64,000 bases of DNA from Tomocerus qinae. Taxonomy: Eukaryota > Arthropoda > Collembola > Entomobryomorpha > Tomoceridae. Position 1 is the stretch's first letter. Every line of letters starts with the position of its first letter. The notes under the pieces are model-generated. The model saw only the letters and a program-made list of their open reading frames with translations, had not been told where the DNA came from and searched no databases. Location: contig CM034546.1 in NCBI GenBank assembly GCA_020055645.1, forward strand, positions 24,242,001-24,306,000, given 5' to 3'. The position numbers and the translations under genes were made by a program. Shown one piece after another: positions 34,901 to 50,000 of this stretch.

Positions 34901-37900
34901 GAAAAATAAATCCACAATTATGATATCATATAAGTAATCTGATCAGTAAAATTGGCATAGTTAACTTCACATGTTGTATCTAATGAAGCAATAGTCAATG
35001 TTTTTTGAATATTGTTATTGCCATTCTGTAAAATAGTTTTGAAATTTATAAATTTTTTCGAGGGGATCAGTGTCCCAGCATTATAATAACAAAATTAGAA
35101 ATTATTAACATGTTAAAAAATTCATTGTGGAAGAAGATAAGAATGAATCCCATTTCATTGATCGGATTTAACTTCCAACTATCAATGTCCAGTTTTTATT
35201 ATTGCATTTTGCAAATTGTGGTCTAAAACGATTATTTTTATATTCGATTAAGATCCCATAGAAAACATGGTACTCAATTTATTGAAACTATGTTATTGCG
35301 AAAAATAAATCTACAATTATGATATCATGTAAGTAATCTGATCAGTGAAATTTGCATAGTTAACTTTCTATGTTGTATCTAATGAAGCAATAGTCAATGT
35401 TTTTTGAATATTGTTATTGCCATTCTGTAAAATAGTTTTGAAATTTATAAATTTTTTCGAGGGGATCAGTGTCCCTGCATTATAATAACAAAATTAGAAA
35501 TTATTAACATGTTAAAAAATTCATTGTGGAAGAAGATAAGAATGAATCCCATTTCATTGATCGGACTTAACTTCCAACTATCAATGTTAATTTTTAATTA
35601 TTGCATTTGCAAATTGTCGTCTGAAACGATTATTTTTATATTCGATTGAGATCCCATAGAAGATCATGGTACTCAATTTATTGAAAACTATGTTATTGCG
35701 AAAAATAAATCTACAATTATGATATCATGTAAGTAATCTGATCACTAAAATTGGCATAGTTAACCTCACATGTTGTATCTAATGAAGCAATAGTCAATGT
35801 TTTTTGAATATATTAATTGCCATTCTGTACAATAGTGTTGAAATTTATAAATTTTTTCGAGGGGATCAGTGTCCCTGCATTATAATAACAAAATTAGAAA
35901 TTATTAACATGTTAAAAAATTCATTGTGGAAGAAGATAAGAATAAATCCCATTTCATTCATCGGACTTAACTTCCAACTATCAATGTTAATTTTTAATAT
36001 TGCATTTTCCAAATTGTCGTCTGAAACGATTATTTTTATATTCGATTGAGATCCTACGAAGATCAGAGTACTCAATTTATGAAAACTATGTTATTGCGAA
36101 AAATAAATCCACAATTATGATATCATGTAAGTAATCTGATCACTAAAATTGGCATAGTTAACTTCACATGTTGTATCTAATGAAGCAATAGTCAATGTTT
36201 TTTGAATATTATTATTGCCATTCTGTAAAATAGTTTTGAAATTTATAAATTTTTTCGAGGGGATCAGTGTCCCAGCATTATAATAACAAAATTAGAAGTT
36301 ATTAACATGTTAAAAAATTCATTGTGGAAGAAGATAAGAATGAATCCCATTTCATTGATCGGATTTAACTTCCAAATATCAATGTCCAGTTTTATTATTG
36401 CATTTTGCAAATTGTGGTCTAAAACGATTATTTTTATATTCGATTAAGATCCCATAGAAAACATGGTACTCAATTTATTGAAACTATGTTATTGCGAAAA
36501 ATAAATCTACAATTATGATATCATGTAAGTAATCTGATCAGTGAAATTTGCATAGTTAACTTTCTATGTTGTATCTAATGAAGCAATAGTCAATGTTTTT
36601 TTAATATATTTATTGCCGTTCTGTAATATAGTTTTGAAATTTATAAATTTTTTCGAGGGGATCAGTGTCCCTGCATTATAATAACAAAATTAGAAATTAT
36701 TAACATGTTAAAAAATTCATTGTGGAAGAAGATAAGAATAAATCCCATTTCATTCATCGGACTTAACTTCCAACTATCAATGTTAATTTTTAATATTGCA
36801 TTTTGAAAATTGTCGTCTGAAACGATTATTTTTATATTCGATTAAGATCCTAAAAAGATTAGAGTACTCAATTTATGAAAACTATGTTATTGCGAAAAAT
36901 AAATCCACAATTATGATATCATGTAAGTAATCTGATCAGTGAAATTTGCATAGTTAACTTTCTATGTTGTATCTAATGAAGCAATAGTCAATGTTTTTTT
37001 AATATATTTATTGCCGTTCTGTAATATAGTTTTGAAATTTATAAATTTTTTCGAGGGGATCAGTGTCCCTGCATTATAATAACAAAATTAGAAATTATTA
37101 ACATGTTAAAAAATTCATTGTGGAAGAAGATAAGAATGAATCCCATTTCATTGATCGGATTTAACTTCCAACTATCAATGTCCAGTTTTATTATTGCATT
37201 TTGCAAATTGTGGTCTAAAACGATTATTTTTATATTCGATTAAGATCCCATAGAAAACACGGTACTCAATTTATTGAAACTATGTTATTGCGAAAAATAA
37301 ATCTACAATTATGATATCATGTAAGTAATCTGATCAGTGAAATTTGCATAGTTAACTTTCTATGTTGTATCTAATGAAGCAATAGTCAATGTTTTTTGAA
37401 TATTGTTATTGCCATTCTGTAAAATAGTTTTGAAATTTATAAATTTTTTCGAGGGGATCAGTGTCCCAGCATTATAATAACAAAATTAGAAATTATTAAC
37501 ATGTTAAAAAATTCATTGTGGAAGAAGATAAGAATGAATCCCATTTCATTGATCGGACTTAACTTCCAACTATCAATGTCCAGTTTTATTATTGCATTTT
37601 GCAAATTGTGGTCTAAAACGATTATTTTTATATTCGATTAAGATCCCATAGAAATCATGGTACTCAATTTATTGAAACTATGTTATTGCGAAAAATAAAT
37701 CTACAATTATGATATCATGTAAGTAATCTGATCACTAAAATTGGCATAGTTAACCTCACATGTTGTATCTAATGAAGCAATAGTCAATGTTTTTTGAATA
37801 TATTAATTGCCATTCTGTACAATAGTGTTGAAATTTATAAATTTTTTCGAGGGGATCAGTGTCCCTGCATTATAATAACAAAATTAGAAATTATTAACAT

Positions 37901-40900
37901 GTTAAAAAATTCATTGTGGAAGAAGATAAGAATAAATCCCATTTCATTCATCGGACTTAACTTCCAACTATCAATGTTAATTTTTAATATTGCATTTTCC
38001 AAATTGTCGTCTGAAACGATTATTTTTATATTCGATTGAGATCCTACGAAGATCAGAGTACTCAATTTATGAAAACTATGTTATTGCGAAAAATAAATCC
38101 ACAATTATGATATCATGTAAGTAATCTGATCACTAAAATTGGCATAGTTAACTTCACATGTTGTATCTAATGAAGCAATAGTCAATGTTTTTTGAATATT
38201 ATTATTGCCATTCTGTAAAATAGTTTTGAAATTTATAAATTTTTTCGAGGGGATCAGTGTCCCAGCATTATAATAACAAAATTAGAAGTTATTAACATGT
38301 TAAAAAATTCATTGTGGAAGAAGATAAGAATGAATCCCATTTCATTGATCGGATTTAACTTCCAAATATCAATGTCCAGTTTTATTATTGCATTTTGCAA
38401 ATTGTGGTCTAAAACGATTATTTTTATATTCGATTAAGATCCCATAGAAAACATGGTACTCAATTTATTGAAACTATGTTATTGCGAAAAATAAATCTAC
38501 AATTATGATATCATGTAAGTAATCTGATCAGTGAAATTTGCATAGTTAACTTTCTATGTTGTATCTAATGAAGCAATAGTCAATGTTTTTTTAATATATT
38601 TATTGCCGTTCTGTAATATAGTTTTGAAATTTATAAATTTTTTCGAGGGGATCAGTGTCCCTGCATTATAATAACAAAATTAGAAATTATTAACATGTTA
38701 AAAAATTCATTGTGGAAGAAGATAAGAATAAATCCCATTTCATTCATCGGACTTAACTTCCAACTATCAATGTTAATTTTTAATATTGCATTTTGAAAAT
38801 TGTCGTCTGAAACGATTATTTTTATATTCGATTAAGATCCTAAAAAGATTAGAGTACTCAATTTATGAAAACTATGTTATTGCGAAAAATAAATCCACAA
38901 TTATGATATCATGTAAGTAATCTGATCAGTGAAATTTGCATAGTTAACTTTCTATGTTGTATCTAATGAAGCAATAGTCAATGTTTTTTTAATATATTTA
39001 TTGCCGTTCTGTAATATAGTTTTGAAATTTATAAATTTTTTCGAGGGGATCAGTGTCCCTGCATTATAATAACAAAATTAGAAATTATTAACATGTTAAA
39101 AAATTCATTGTGGAAGAAGATAAGAATAAATCCCATTTCATTCATCGGACTTAACTTCCAACTATCAATGTTAATTTTTAATATTGCATTTTGCAAATTG
39201 TCGTCTGAAACGATTATTTTTATATTCGATTGAGATCCTAAAAAGATCAGAGTACTCAATTTATGAAAACTATGTTATTGCGAAAAATAAATCCACAATT
39301 ATGATATCATGTAAGTAATCTGATCTCTAAAATTGGCATAGTTAACTTCACATGTTGTATCTAATGAAGCAATAGTCAATGTTTTTTGAATATTGTTATT
39401 GCCATTCTGTAAAATAGTTTTGAAATTTATAAATTTTTTCGAGGGGATCAGTGTCCCTGCATTATAATAACAAAATTAGAAATTATTAACATGTTAAAAA
39501 ATTCATTGTGGAAGAAGATAAGAATAAATCCCATTTCATTCATCAGACTTAACTTCCAACTATCAATGTTAATTTTTAATATTGCATTTTGCAAATTGTC
39601 GTCTGAAACGATTATTTTTATATTCGATTGAGATCCTAAAAAGATCAGAGTACTCAATTTATGAAAACCATGTTATTGCGAAAAATAAATCCACAATTAT
39701 GATATCATATAAGTAATCTGATCTCTAAAATTGGCATAGTTAACTTCACATGTTGTATGTAATGAAGCAATAGTCAATGTTTGTTGAATATTGTTATTGC
39801 CATTCTGTAAAATAGTTTTGAAATTTATAATTTTTTTCGAGGGGATCAGTGTCCCAGTATTATAATAACAAAATTAGAAATTATTAACATGTTAAAAAAT
39901 TCATTGTGGAAGAAGATAAGAATGAATCCCATTTCATTGATCGGATTTAACTTCCAACTATCAATGTCCAGTTTTATTATTGCATTTTGCAAATTGTGGT
40001 CTAAAACGATTATTTTAATATTCGATTAAGATCCCATAGAAATCATCGTACACAATTTATTGAAACTATGTTATTGCGAAAAATAAATCTACAATTATGA
40101 TATCATGTAAGTAATCTGATCAGTAAAATTGGCATAGTTAACTTCACATGTTGTATCTAATGAAGCAATAGTCAATGTTTTTTGAATATTGTTATTGCCA
40201 TTCTGTACAATAGTTTTGAAATTTATAAATTTTTTCGAGGGGATCAGTGTCCCTGCATTATAATAACAAAATTAGAAATTATTAACATGTTAAAAAATTC
40301 ATTGTGGAAGAAGATAAGAATAAATCCCATTTCATTCATCGGACTTAACTTCCAACTATCAATGTTAATTTTTAATATTGCATTTTGCAAATTGTCGTCT
40401 GAAACGATTATTTTTATATTCGATTGAGATCCTAAAAAGATCAGAGTACTCAATTTATGAAAACTATGTTATTGCGAAAAATAAATCCACAATTATGATA
40501 TCATATAAGTAATCTGATCAGTAAAATTGGCATAGTTAACTTCACATGTTGTATCTAATGAAGCAATAGTCAATGTTTTTTGAATATTGTTATTGCCATT
40601 CTGTAAAATAGTTTTGAAATTTATAAATTTTTTCGAGGGGATCAGTGTCCCAGCATTATAATAACAAAATTAGAAATTATTAACATGTTAAAAAATTCAT
40701 TGTGGAAGAAGATAAGAATGAATCCCATTTCATTGATCGGATTTAACTTCCAACTATCAATGTCCAGTTTTATTATTGCATTTTGCAAATTGTGGTCTAA
40801 AACGATTATTTTTATATTCGATTAAGATCCCATAGAAATCATGGTACTCAATTTATTGAAACTATGTTATTGCGAAAAATAAATCTACAATTATGATATC

Positions 40901-43900
40901 ATGTAAGTAATCTGATCACTAAAATTGGCATAGTTAACCTCACATGTTGTATCTAATGAAGCAATAGTCAATGTTTTTTGAATATATTAATTGCCATTCT
41001 GTACAATAGTGTTGAAATTTATAAATTTTTTCGAGGGGATCAGTGTCCCTGCATTATAATAACAAAATTAGAAATTATTAACATGTTAAAAAATTCATTG
41101 TGGAAGAAGATAAGAATAAATCCCATTTCATTCATCGGACTTAACTTCCAACTATCAATGTTAATTTTTAATATTGCATTTTGCAAATTGTCGTCTGAAA
41201 CGATTATTTTTATATTCGATTGAGATCCTAAAAAGATCAGAGTACTCAATTTATGAAAACTATGTTATTGCGAAAAATAAATCCACAATTATGATATCAT
41301 GTAAGTAATCTGATCTCTAAAATTGGCATAGTTAACTTCACATGTTGTATCTAATGAAGCAATAGTCAATGTTTTTTGAATATTGTTATTGCCATTCTGT
41401 AAAATAGTTTTGAAATTTATAAATTTTTTCGAGGGGATCAGTGTCCCTGCATTATAATAACAAAATTAGAAATTATTAACATGTTAAAAAATTCATTGTG
41501 GAAGAAGATAAGAATAAATCCCATTTCATTCATCGGACTTAACTTCCAACTATCAATGTTAATTTTTAATATTGCATTTTGCAAATTGTCGTCTGAAACG
41601 ATTATTTTTATATTCGATTGAGATCCTACGGAGATCAGAGTACTCAATTTATGAAAACTATGTTATTGCGAAAAATAAATCCACAATTATGATATCATAT
41701 AAGTAATCTGATCAGTAAAATTGGCATAGTTAACTTCACATGTTGTATCTAATGAAGCAATAGTCAATGTTTTTTGAATATTGTTATTGCCATTCTGTAA
41801 AATAGTTTTGAAATTTATAAATTTTTTCGAGGGGATCAGTGTCCCAGCATTATAATAACAAAATTAGAAATTATTAACATGTTAAAAAATTCATTGTGGA
41901 AGAAGATAAGAATGAATCCCATTTCATTGATAGGATTTAACTTCCAACTATCAATGTCCAGTTTTATTATTGCATTTTGCAAATTGTGGTCTAAAACGAT
42001 TATTTTTATATTCGATTAAGATCCCATAGAAATCATGGTACTCAATTTATTGAAACTATGTTATTCTGAAAAATAAATCTACAATTATGATATCATGTAA
42101 GTAATCTGATCACTAAAATTGGCATAGTTAACCTCACATGTTGTATCTAATGAAGCAATAGTCAATGTTTTTTGAATATATTAATTGCCATTCTGTACAA
42201 TAGTGTTGAAATTTATAAATTTTTTCGAAGGGATCAGTGTCCCTGCATTATAATAACAAAATTAGAAATTATTAACATGTTAAAAAATTCATTGTGGAAG
42301 AAGATAAGAATAAATCCCATTTCATTCATCGGACTTAACTTCCAACTATCAATGTTAATTTTTAATATTGCATTTTCCAAATTGTCGTCTGAAACGATTA
42401 TTTTTATATTCGATTGAGATCCTAAAAAGATCAGAGTACTCAATTTATGAAAACTATGTTATTGCGAAAAATAAATCCACAATTATGATATCATATAAGT
42501 AATCTGATCAGTAAAATTGGCATATTTAACTTCACATGTTGTATCTAATGAAGCAATAGTCAATGTTTTTTGAATATATTAATTGCCATTCTGTACAATA
42601 GTGTTGAAATTTATAAATTTTTTCGAAGGGATCAGTGTCCCTGCATTATAATAACAAAATTAGAAATTATTAACATGTTAAAAAATTCATTGTGGAAGAA
42701 GATAAGAATAAATCCCATTTCATTCATCGGACTTAACTTCCAACTATCAATGTTAATTTTTAATATTGCATTTTCCAAATTGTCGTCTGAAACGATTATT
42801 TTTATATTCGATTGAGATCCTAAAAAGATCAGAGTACTCAATTTATGAAAACTATGTTATTGCGAAAAATAAATCCACAATTATGATATCATATAAGTAA
42901 TCTGATCAGTAAAATTGGCATATTTAACTTCACATGTTGTATCTAATGAAGCAATAGTCAATGTTTTTTGAATATTGTTATTGCCATTCTGTAAAATAGT
43001 TTTGAAATTTATAAATTTTTTCGAGGGGATCAGTGTCCCAGCATTATAATAACAAAATTAGAAATTATTAACATGTTAAAAAATTCATTGTGGAAGAAGA
43101 TAAGAATGAATCCCATTTCATTGATCGGATTTAACTTCCAACTATCAATGTCCAGTTTTATTATTGCATTTTGCAAATTGTGGTCTAAAACGATTATTTT
43201 TATATTCGATTAAGATCCCATAGAAAACATGGTACTCAATTTATTGAAACTATGTTATTGCGAAAAATAAATCTACAATTATGATATCATGTAAGTAATC
43301 TGATCAGTGAAATTTGCATAGTTAACTTTCTATGTTGTATCTAATGAAGCAATAGTCAATGTTTTTTGAATATTGTTATTGCCATTCTGTAAAATAGTTT
43401 TGAAATTTATAAATTTTTTCGAGGGGATCAGTGTCCCAGCATTATAATAACAAAATTAGAAATTATTAACATGTTAAAAAATTCATTGTGGAAGAAGATA
43501 AGAATGAATCCCATTTCATTGATCGGATTTAACTTCCAACTATCAATGTCCAGTTTTATTATTGCATTTTGCAAATTGTGGTCTAAAACGATTATTTTTA
43601 TATTCGATTAAGATCCCATAGAAAACATGGTACTCAATTTATTGAAACTATGTTATTGCGAAAAATAAATCTACAATTATGATATCATGTAAGTAATCTG
43701 ATCAGTGAAATTTGCATAGTTAACTTTCTATGTTGTATCTAATGAAGCAATAGTCAATGTTTTTTGAATATTGTTATTGCCATTCTGTAAAATAGTTTTG
43801 AAATTTATAAATTTTTTCGAGGGGATCAGTGTCCCAGCATTATAATAACAAAATTAGAAATTATTAACATGTTAAAAAATTCATTGTGGAAGAAGATAAG

Positions 43901-44070
43901 AATGAATCCCATTTCATTGATCGGACTTAACTTCCAACTATCAATGTCCAGTTTTATTATTGCATTTTGCAAATTGTGGTCTAAAACGATTATTTTTATA
44001 TTCGATTAAGATCCCATAGAAATCATGGTACTCAATTTATTGAAACTATGTTATTGCGAAAAATAAATCT
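28906..44070. repeat. Satellite block with 1.99-kb and 7.57-kb duplications
   Basis: A rare monomer with TTGTATGTAATGAAGC, TGTTTGTTGAATATT and CAGTATTATAATAAC occurs at about 32187 and again at about 39755 (offset about 7567 bp, 19 monomers). The linked ATCATCGTACACAATTT recurs at the same offset. A second set of rare variants (GCATTTTCCAAATTG, TTAGAAGTTATTAAC, CCAAATATCAATG, GCATTTTGAAAATTG) is repeated at 1990 bp (5 monomers) between 35.8-37.0 and 37.8-39.0 kb. Confidence 0.65.
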
Positions 44071-47000
44071 ACAATTATGATATCATATAAGTAATCTGAT
44101 CTCTAAAATTGGCATAGTTAACTTCATATGTTGTATCTAATGAAGCAATAGTCAATGTTTTTTGAATATATTTATTGCCGTTCTGTAAAATAGTTTTGAA
44201 ATTTATAAATGTTTTCGAGGGGATCAGTGTCCCAGCATTATAATATGAAAAATTAGAAATTATTAACATGTTAAAAAATTCATTGTGGAAGAAGATAAGA
44301 ATGAATCCCATTTCATTCATCGGATTTAACTTCCAACTATCAATGTTAATTTTTAATATTGCATTTTGCAAATTGTCGTCTGAAACGATTATTTTTATAT
44401 TCGATTGAGATCCTACGGAGATCAGAGTACTCAATTTATGAAAACTATGTTATTGCGAAAAATAAATCTACATTTATGATATCATGTAAGTAATCTGATC
44501 TCTAAAATTGGCATAGTTAACTTCATATGTTGTATCTAATGAAGCAATAGTCAATATTTTTTGAATATTTTTATTGCCGTTCTGTAAAATAGTTTTGAAA
44601 TTTATAAATGTTTTCGAGGGGATTAGTGTCCCAGCATTTTAATATTAAAAATTAAAAATTATTAACATGTGAAAAAATTCATTGTGGAAGAAGATAAGAA
44701 TGAATCCCATTTCATTCATCGGATTTAACTTCCAACTATCAATGTTAATTTTTAATATTGCATTTTGCAAATTGTTGTCTGAAACGATTATTTTTATATT
44801 CGATTGAGATCCTACGGAGATCAGAGTACTCAATTTATGAAAACTATGTTATTGCGAAAAATAAATCTACAATTATGATATCATGTAAGTAATCTGATCT
44901 CTAAAATTGGCATAGTTAACTTCACATGTTGTATCTAATGAAGCAATAGTCAATGTTTTTTGAATATTTTTATTGCCGTTCTGTAAAATAGTTTTGAAAT
45001 TTATAAATGTTTTCGAGGGGATTAGTGTCCCAGCATTTTAATATTAAAAATTAAAAATTATTAACATGTGAAAAAATTCATTGTGGAAGAAGATAAGAAT
45101 GAATCCCATTTCATTCATCGGATTTAACTTCCAACTATCAATGTTAATTTTTAATATTGCATTTTGCAAATTGTCGTCTGAAACGATTATTTTTATATTC
45201 GATTGAGATCCTACGGAGATCAGAGTACACAATTTATGAAAACTATGTTATTGCGAAAAATAAATCTACAATTATGATATCATATAAGTAATCTGATCAG
45301 TAAAATTGGCATATTTAACTTCACATGTTGTATCTAATGAAGCAATAGTCAATGTTTTTTGAATATATTTATTGCCGTTCTGTAAAATAGTTTTGAAATT
45401 TATAAATGTTTTCGATGGGATCAGTGTCCCAGCATTATAATATGAAAAATTAGAAATTATTAACATGTTAAAAAATTCATTGAGGAAGAAGAAAAGTATA
45501 AATCCTATTTCATTCATTGGACTTAACTTACAACCATCAATGTTAATTTTTAATGTTGCATTTTGCAAATTGTCGTCCGAAACGAATTTTTTTATATTCG
45601 ATTAAGATCCTAAAAAAATCAGAGTGCTCGATTTATGAAAACTATGTTATTGCGAAAAATAAATCCACAATTATGATATCATATAAGTAATCTGATCAGT
45701 AAAATTGGCATAGTTAACTTTACATGTTGTATCTAATGAAGCAATAGTCAATGTTTTTTGAATATTGTTATTGCCATTCTGTAAAATAGTTTTGAAATTT
45801 ATAAATTTTTTCGAGGGGATCAGTGTCCCAGCATGATAATAACAAAATTAGAAATTATTAACATGTTAAAAAATTCATTGTGGAAGAAGATAAGAATGAA
45901 TCCCATTTCATTCATCGGATTTAACTTCCAACTATCAATGTTAATTTTTAATATTGCATTTTGCAAATTGTCGTCTGAAACGATTATTTTTATATTCGAT
46001 TGAGATCCTACGGAGATCAGAGTACTCAATTTATGAAAACTATGTTATTGCGAAAAATAAATCTACAATTATGATATCATGTAAGTAATCTGATCTCTAA
46101 AATTGGCATAGTTAACTTCATATGTTGTATCTAATGAAGCAATAGTCAATGTTTTTTGAATATATTTATTGCCGTTCTGTAAAATAGTTTTGAAATTTAT
46201 AAATGTTTTCGAGGGGATCAGTGTCCCAGCATTATAATATGAAAAATTAGAAATTATTAACATGTTAAAAAATTCATTGTGGAAGAAGATAAGAATGAAT
46301 CCCATTTCATTCATCGGATTTAACTTCCAACTATCAATGTTAATTTTTAATATTGCATTTTGCAAATTGTCGTCTGAAACGATTATTTTTATATTCGATT
46401 GAGATCCTACGGAGATCAGAGTACTCAATTTATGAAAACTATGTTATTGCGAAAAATAAATCTACAATTATGATATCATGTAAGTAATCTGATCTCTAAA
46501 ATTGGCATAGTTAACTTCACATGTTGTATGTAATGAAGCAATAGTCAATATTTTTTGAATATTTTTATTGCCGTTCTGTAAAATAGTTTTGAAATTTATA
46601 AATGTTTTCGAGGGGATTAGTGTCCCAGCATTTTAATATTAAAAATTAAAAATTATTAACATGTGAAAAAATTCATTGTGGAAGAAGATAAGAATGAATC
46701 CCATTTCATTCATCGGATTTAACTTCAAACTATCAATGTTAATTTTTAATATTGCATTTTGCAAATTGTCGTCCGAAACGAATTTTTTTATATTCGATTA
46801 AGATCCTAAAAAAATCAGAGTGCTCGATTTATGAAAACTATGTTATTGCGAAAAATAAATCTACAATTATGATATCATGTAAGTAATCTGATCTCTAAAA
46901 TTGGCATAGTTAACTTCATATGTTGTATCTAATGAAGCAATAGTCAATGTTTTTTGAATATTTTTATTGCCGTTCTGTAAAATAGTTTTGAAATTTATAA

Positions 47001-50000
47001 ATGTTTTCGAGGGGATTAGTGTCCCAGCATTTTAATATTAAAAATTAAAAATTATTAACATGTGAAAAAATTCATTGTGGAAGAAGATAAGAATGAATCC
47101 CATTTCATTCATCGGATTTAACTTCAAACTATCAATGTTAATTTTTAATATTGCATTTTGCAAATTGTCGTCCGAAACGAATTTTTTTATATTCCATTAA
47201 GATCCTAAAAAAATCAGAGTGCTCGATTTATGAAAACTATGTTATTGCGAAAAATAAATCTACAATTATGATATCATGTAAGTAATCTGATCTCTAAAAT
47301 TGGCATAGTTAACTTCATATGTTGTATCTAATGAAGCAATAGTCAATGTTTTTTGAATATTTTTATTGCCGTTCTGTAAAATAGTTTTGAAATTTATAAA
47401 TGTTTTCGAGGGGATTAGTGTCCCAGCATTTTAATATTAAAAATTAAAAATTATTAACATGTGAAAAAATTCATTGTGGAAGAAGATAAGAATGAATCCC
47501 ATTTCATTCATCGGATTTAACTTCCAACTATCAATGTTAATTTTTAATATTGCATTTTGCAAATTGTCGTCTGAAACGATTATTTTTATATTCGATTGAG
47601 ATCCTACGGAGATCAGAGTACTCAATTTATGAAAACTATGTTATTGCGAAAAATAAATCTACAATTATGATATCATATAAGTAATCTGATCTCTAAAATT
47701 GGCATAGTTAACTTCATATGTTGTATCTAATGAAGCAATAGTCAATGTTTTTTGAATATATTTATTGCCGTTCTGTAAAATAGTTTTGAAATTTATAAAT
47801 GTTTTCGAGGGGATCAGTGTCCCAGCATTATAATATGAAAAATTAGAAATTATTAACATGTTAAAAAATTCATTGTGGAAGAAGATAAGAATGAATCCCA
47901 TTTCATTCATCGGATTTAACTTCCAACTATCAATGTTAATTTTTAATATTGCATTTTGCAAATTGTCGTCTGAAACGATTATTTTTATATTCGATTGAGA
48001 TCCTACGGAGATCAGAGTACTCAATTTATGAAAACTATGTTATTGCGAAAAATAAATCTACATTTATGATATCATGTAAGTAATCTGATCTCTAAAATTG
48101 GCATAGTTAACTTCACATGTTGTATCTAATGAAGCAATAGTCAATATTTTTTGAATATTTTTATTGCCGTTCTGTAAAATAGTTTTGAAATTTATAAATG
48201 TTTTCGAGGGGATTAGTGTCCCAGCATTTTAATATTAAAAATTAAAAATTATTAACATGTGAAAAAATTCATTGTGGAAGAAGATAAGAATGAATCCCAT
48301 TTCATTCATCGGATTTAACTTCCAACTATCAATGTTAATTTTTAATATTGCATTTTGCAAATTGTTGTCTGAAACGATTATTTTTATATTCGATTGAGAT
48401 CCTACGGAGATCAGAGTACTCAATTTATGAAAACTATGTTATTGCGAAAAATAAATCTACAATTATGATATCATGTAAGTAATCTGATCTCTAAAATTGG
48501 CATAGTTAACTTCACATGTTGTATCTAATGAAGCAATAGTCAATGTTTTTTGAATATTTTTATTGCCGTTCTGTAAAATAGTTTTGAAATTTATAAATGT
48601 TTTCGAGGGGATTAGTGTCCCAGCATTTTAACATTAAAAATTAAAAATTATTAACATGTGAAAAAATTCATTGTGGAAGAAGATAAGAATGAATCCCATT
48701 TCATTCATCGGATTTAACTTCCAACTATCAATGTTAATTTTTAATATTGCATTTTGCAAATTGTCGTCTGAAACGATTATTTTTATATTCGATTGAGATC
48801 CTACGGAGATCAGAGTACTCAATTTATGAAAACTATGTTATTGCGAAAAATAAATCTACAATTATGATATCATGTAAGTAATCTGATCTCTAAAATTGGC
48901 ATAGTTAACTTCACATGTTGTATCTAATGAAGCAATAGTCAATATTTTTTGAATATTTTTATTGCCGTTCTGTAAAATAGTTTTGAAATTTATAAATGTT
49001 TTCGAGAGGATTAGTGTCCCAGCATTTTAATATTAAAAATTAAAAATTATTAACATGTGAAAAAATTCATTGTGGAAGAAGATAAGAATGAATCCCATTT
49101 CATTCATCGGATTTAACTTCCAACTATCAATGTTAATTTTTAATATTGCATTTTGCAAATTGTTGTCTGAAACGATTATTTTTATATTCGATTGAGATCC
49201 TACGGAGATCAGAGTACTCAATTTATGAAAACTATGTTATTGCGAAAAATAAATCTACAATTATGATATCATGTAAGTAATCTGATCTCTAAAATTGGCA
49301 TAGTTAACTTCACATGTTGTATCTAATGAAGCAATAGTCAATGTTTTTTGAATATTTTTATTGCCGTTCTGTAAAATAGTTTTGAAATTTATAAATGTTT
49401 TCGAGGGGATTAGTGTCCCAGCATTTTAACATTAAAAATTAAAAATTATTAACATGTGAAAAAATTCATTGTGGAAGAAGATAAGAATGAATCCCATTTC
49501 ATTCATCGGATTTAACTTCCAACTATCAATGTTAATTTTTAATATTGCATTTTGCAAATTGTCGTCTGAAACGATTATTTTTATATTCGATTGAGATCCT
49601 ACGGAGATCACAGTACTCAATTTATGAAAACTATGTTATTGCGAAAAATAAATCTACAATTATGATATCATATAAGTAATCTGATCAGTAAAATTGGCAT
49701 ATTTAACTTCACATGTTGTATCTAATGAAGCAATAGTCAATGTTTTTTGAATATATTTATTGCCGTTCTGTAAAATAGTTTTGAAATTTATAAATGTTTT
49801 CGAGGGGATCAGTGTCCCAGCATTATAATATGAAAAATTAGAAATTATTAACATGTTAAAAAATTCATTGTGGAAGAAGATAAGAATAAATCCAATTTCA
49901 TTCATCGGACTTAACTTCCAACTATCAATGTTAATTTTTAATATTGCATTTTGCAAATTGTCGTCCGAAACGAATTTTTTTATATTCGATTAAGATCCTA

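Noticed and set aside
25092-42815. Plus-strand open frames of 60-81 codons in the satellite (for example KLEIINMLKNSLWKKIRINP)
   Set aside because: They lie opposite the minus-strand frames in the same monomer segment, appear only where single variants remove stops, and are AT-rich chance frames.
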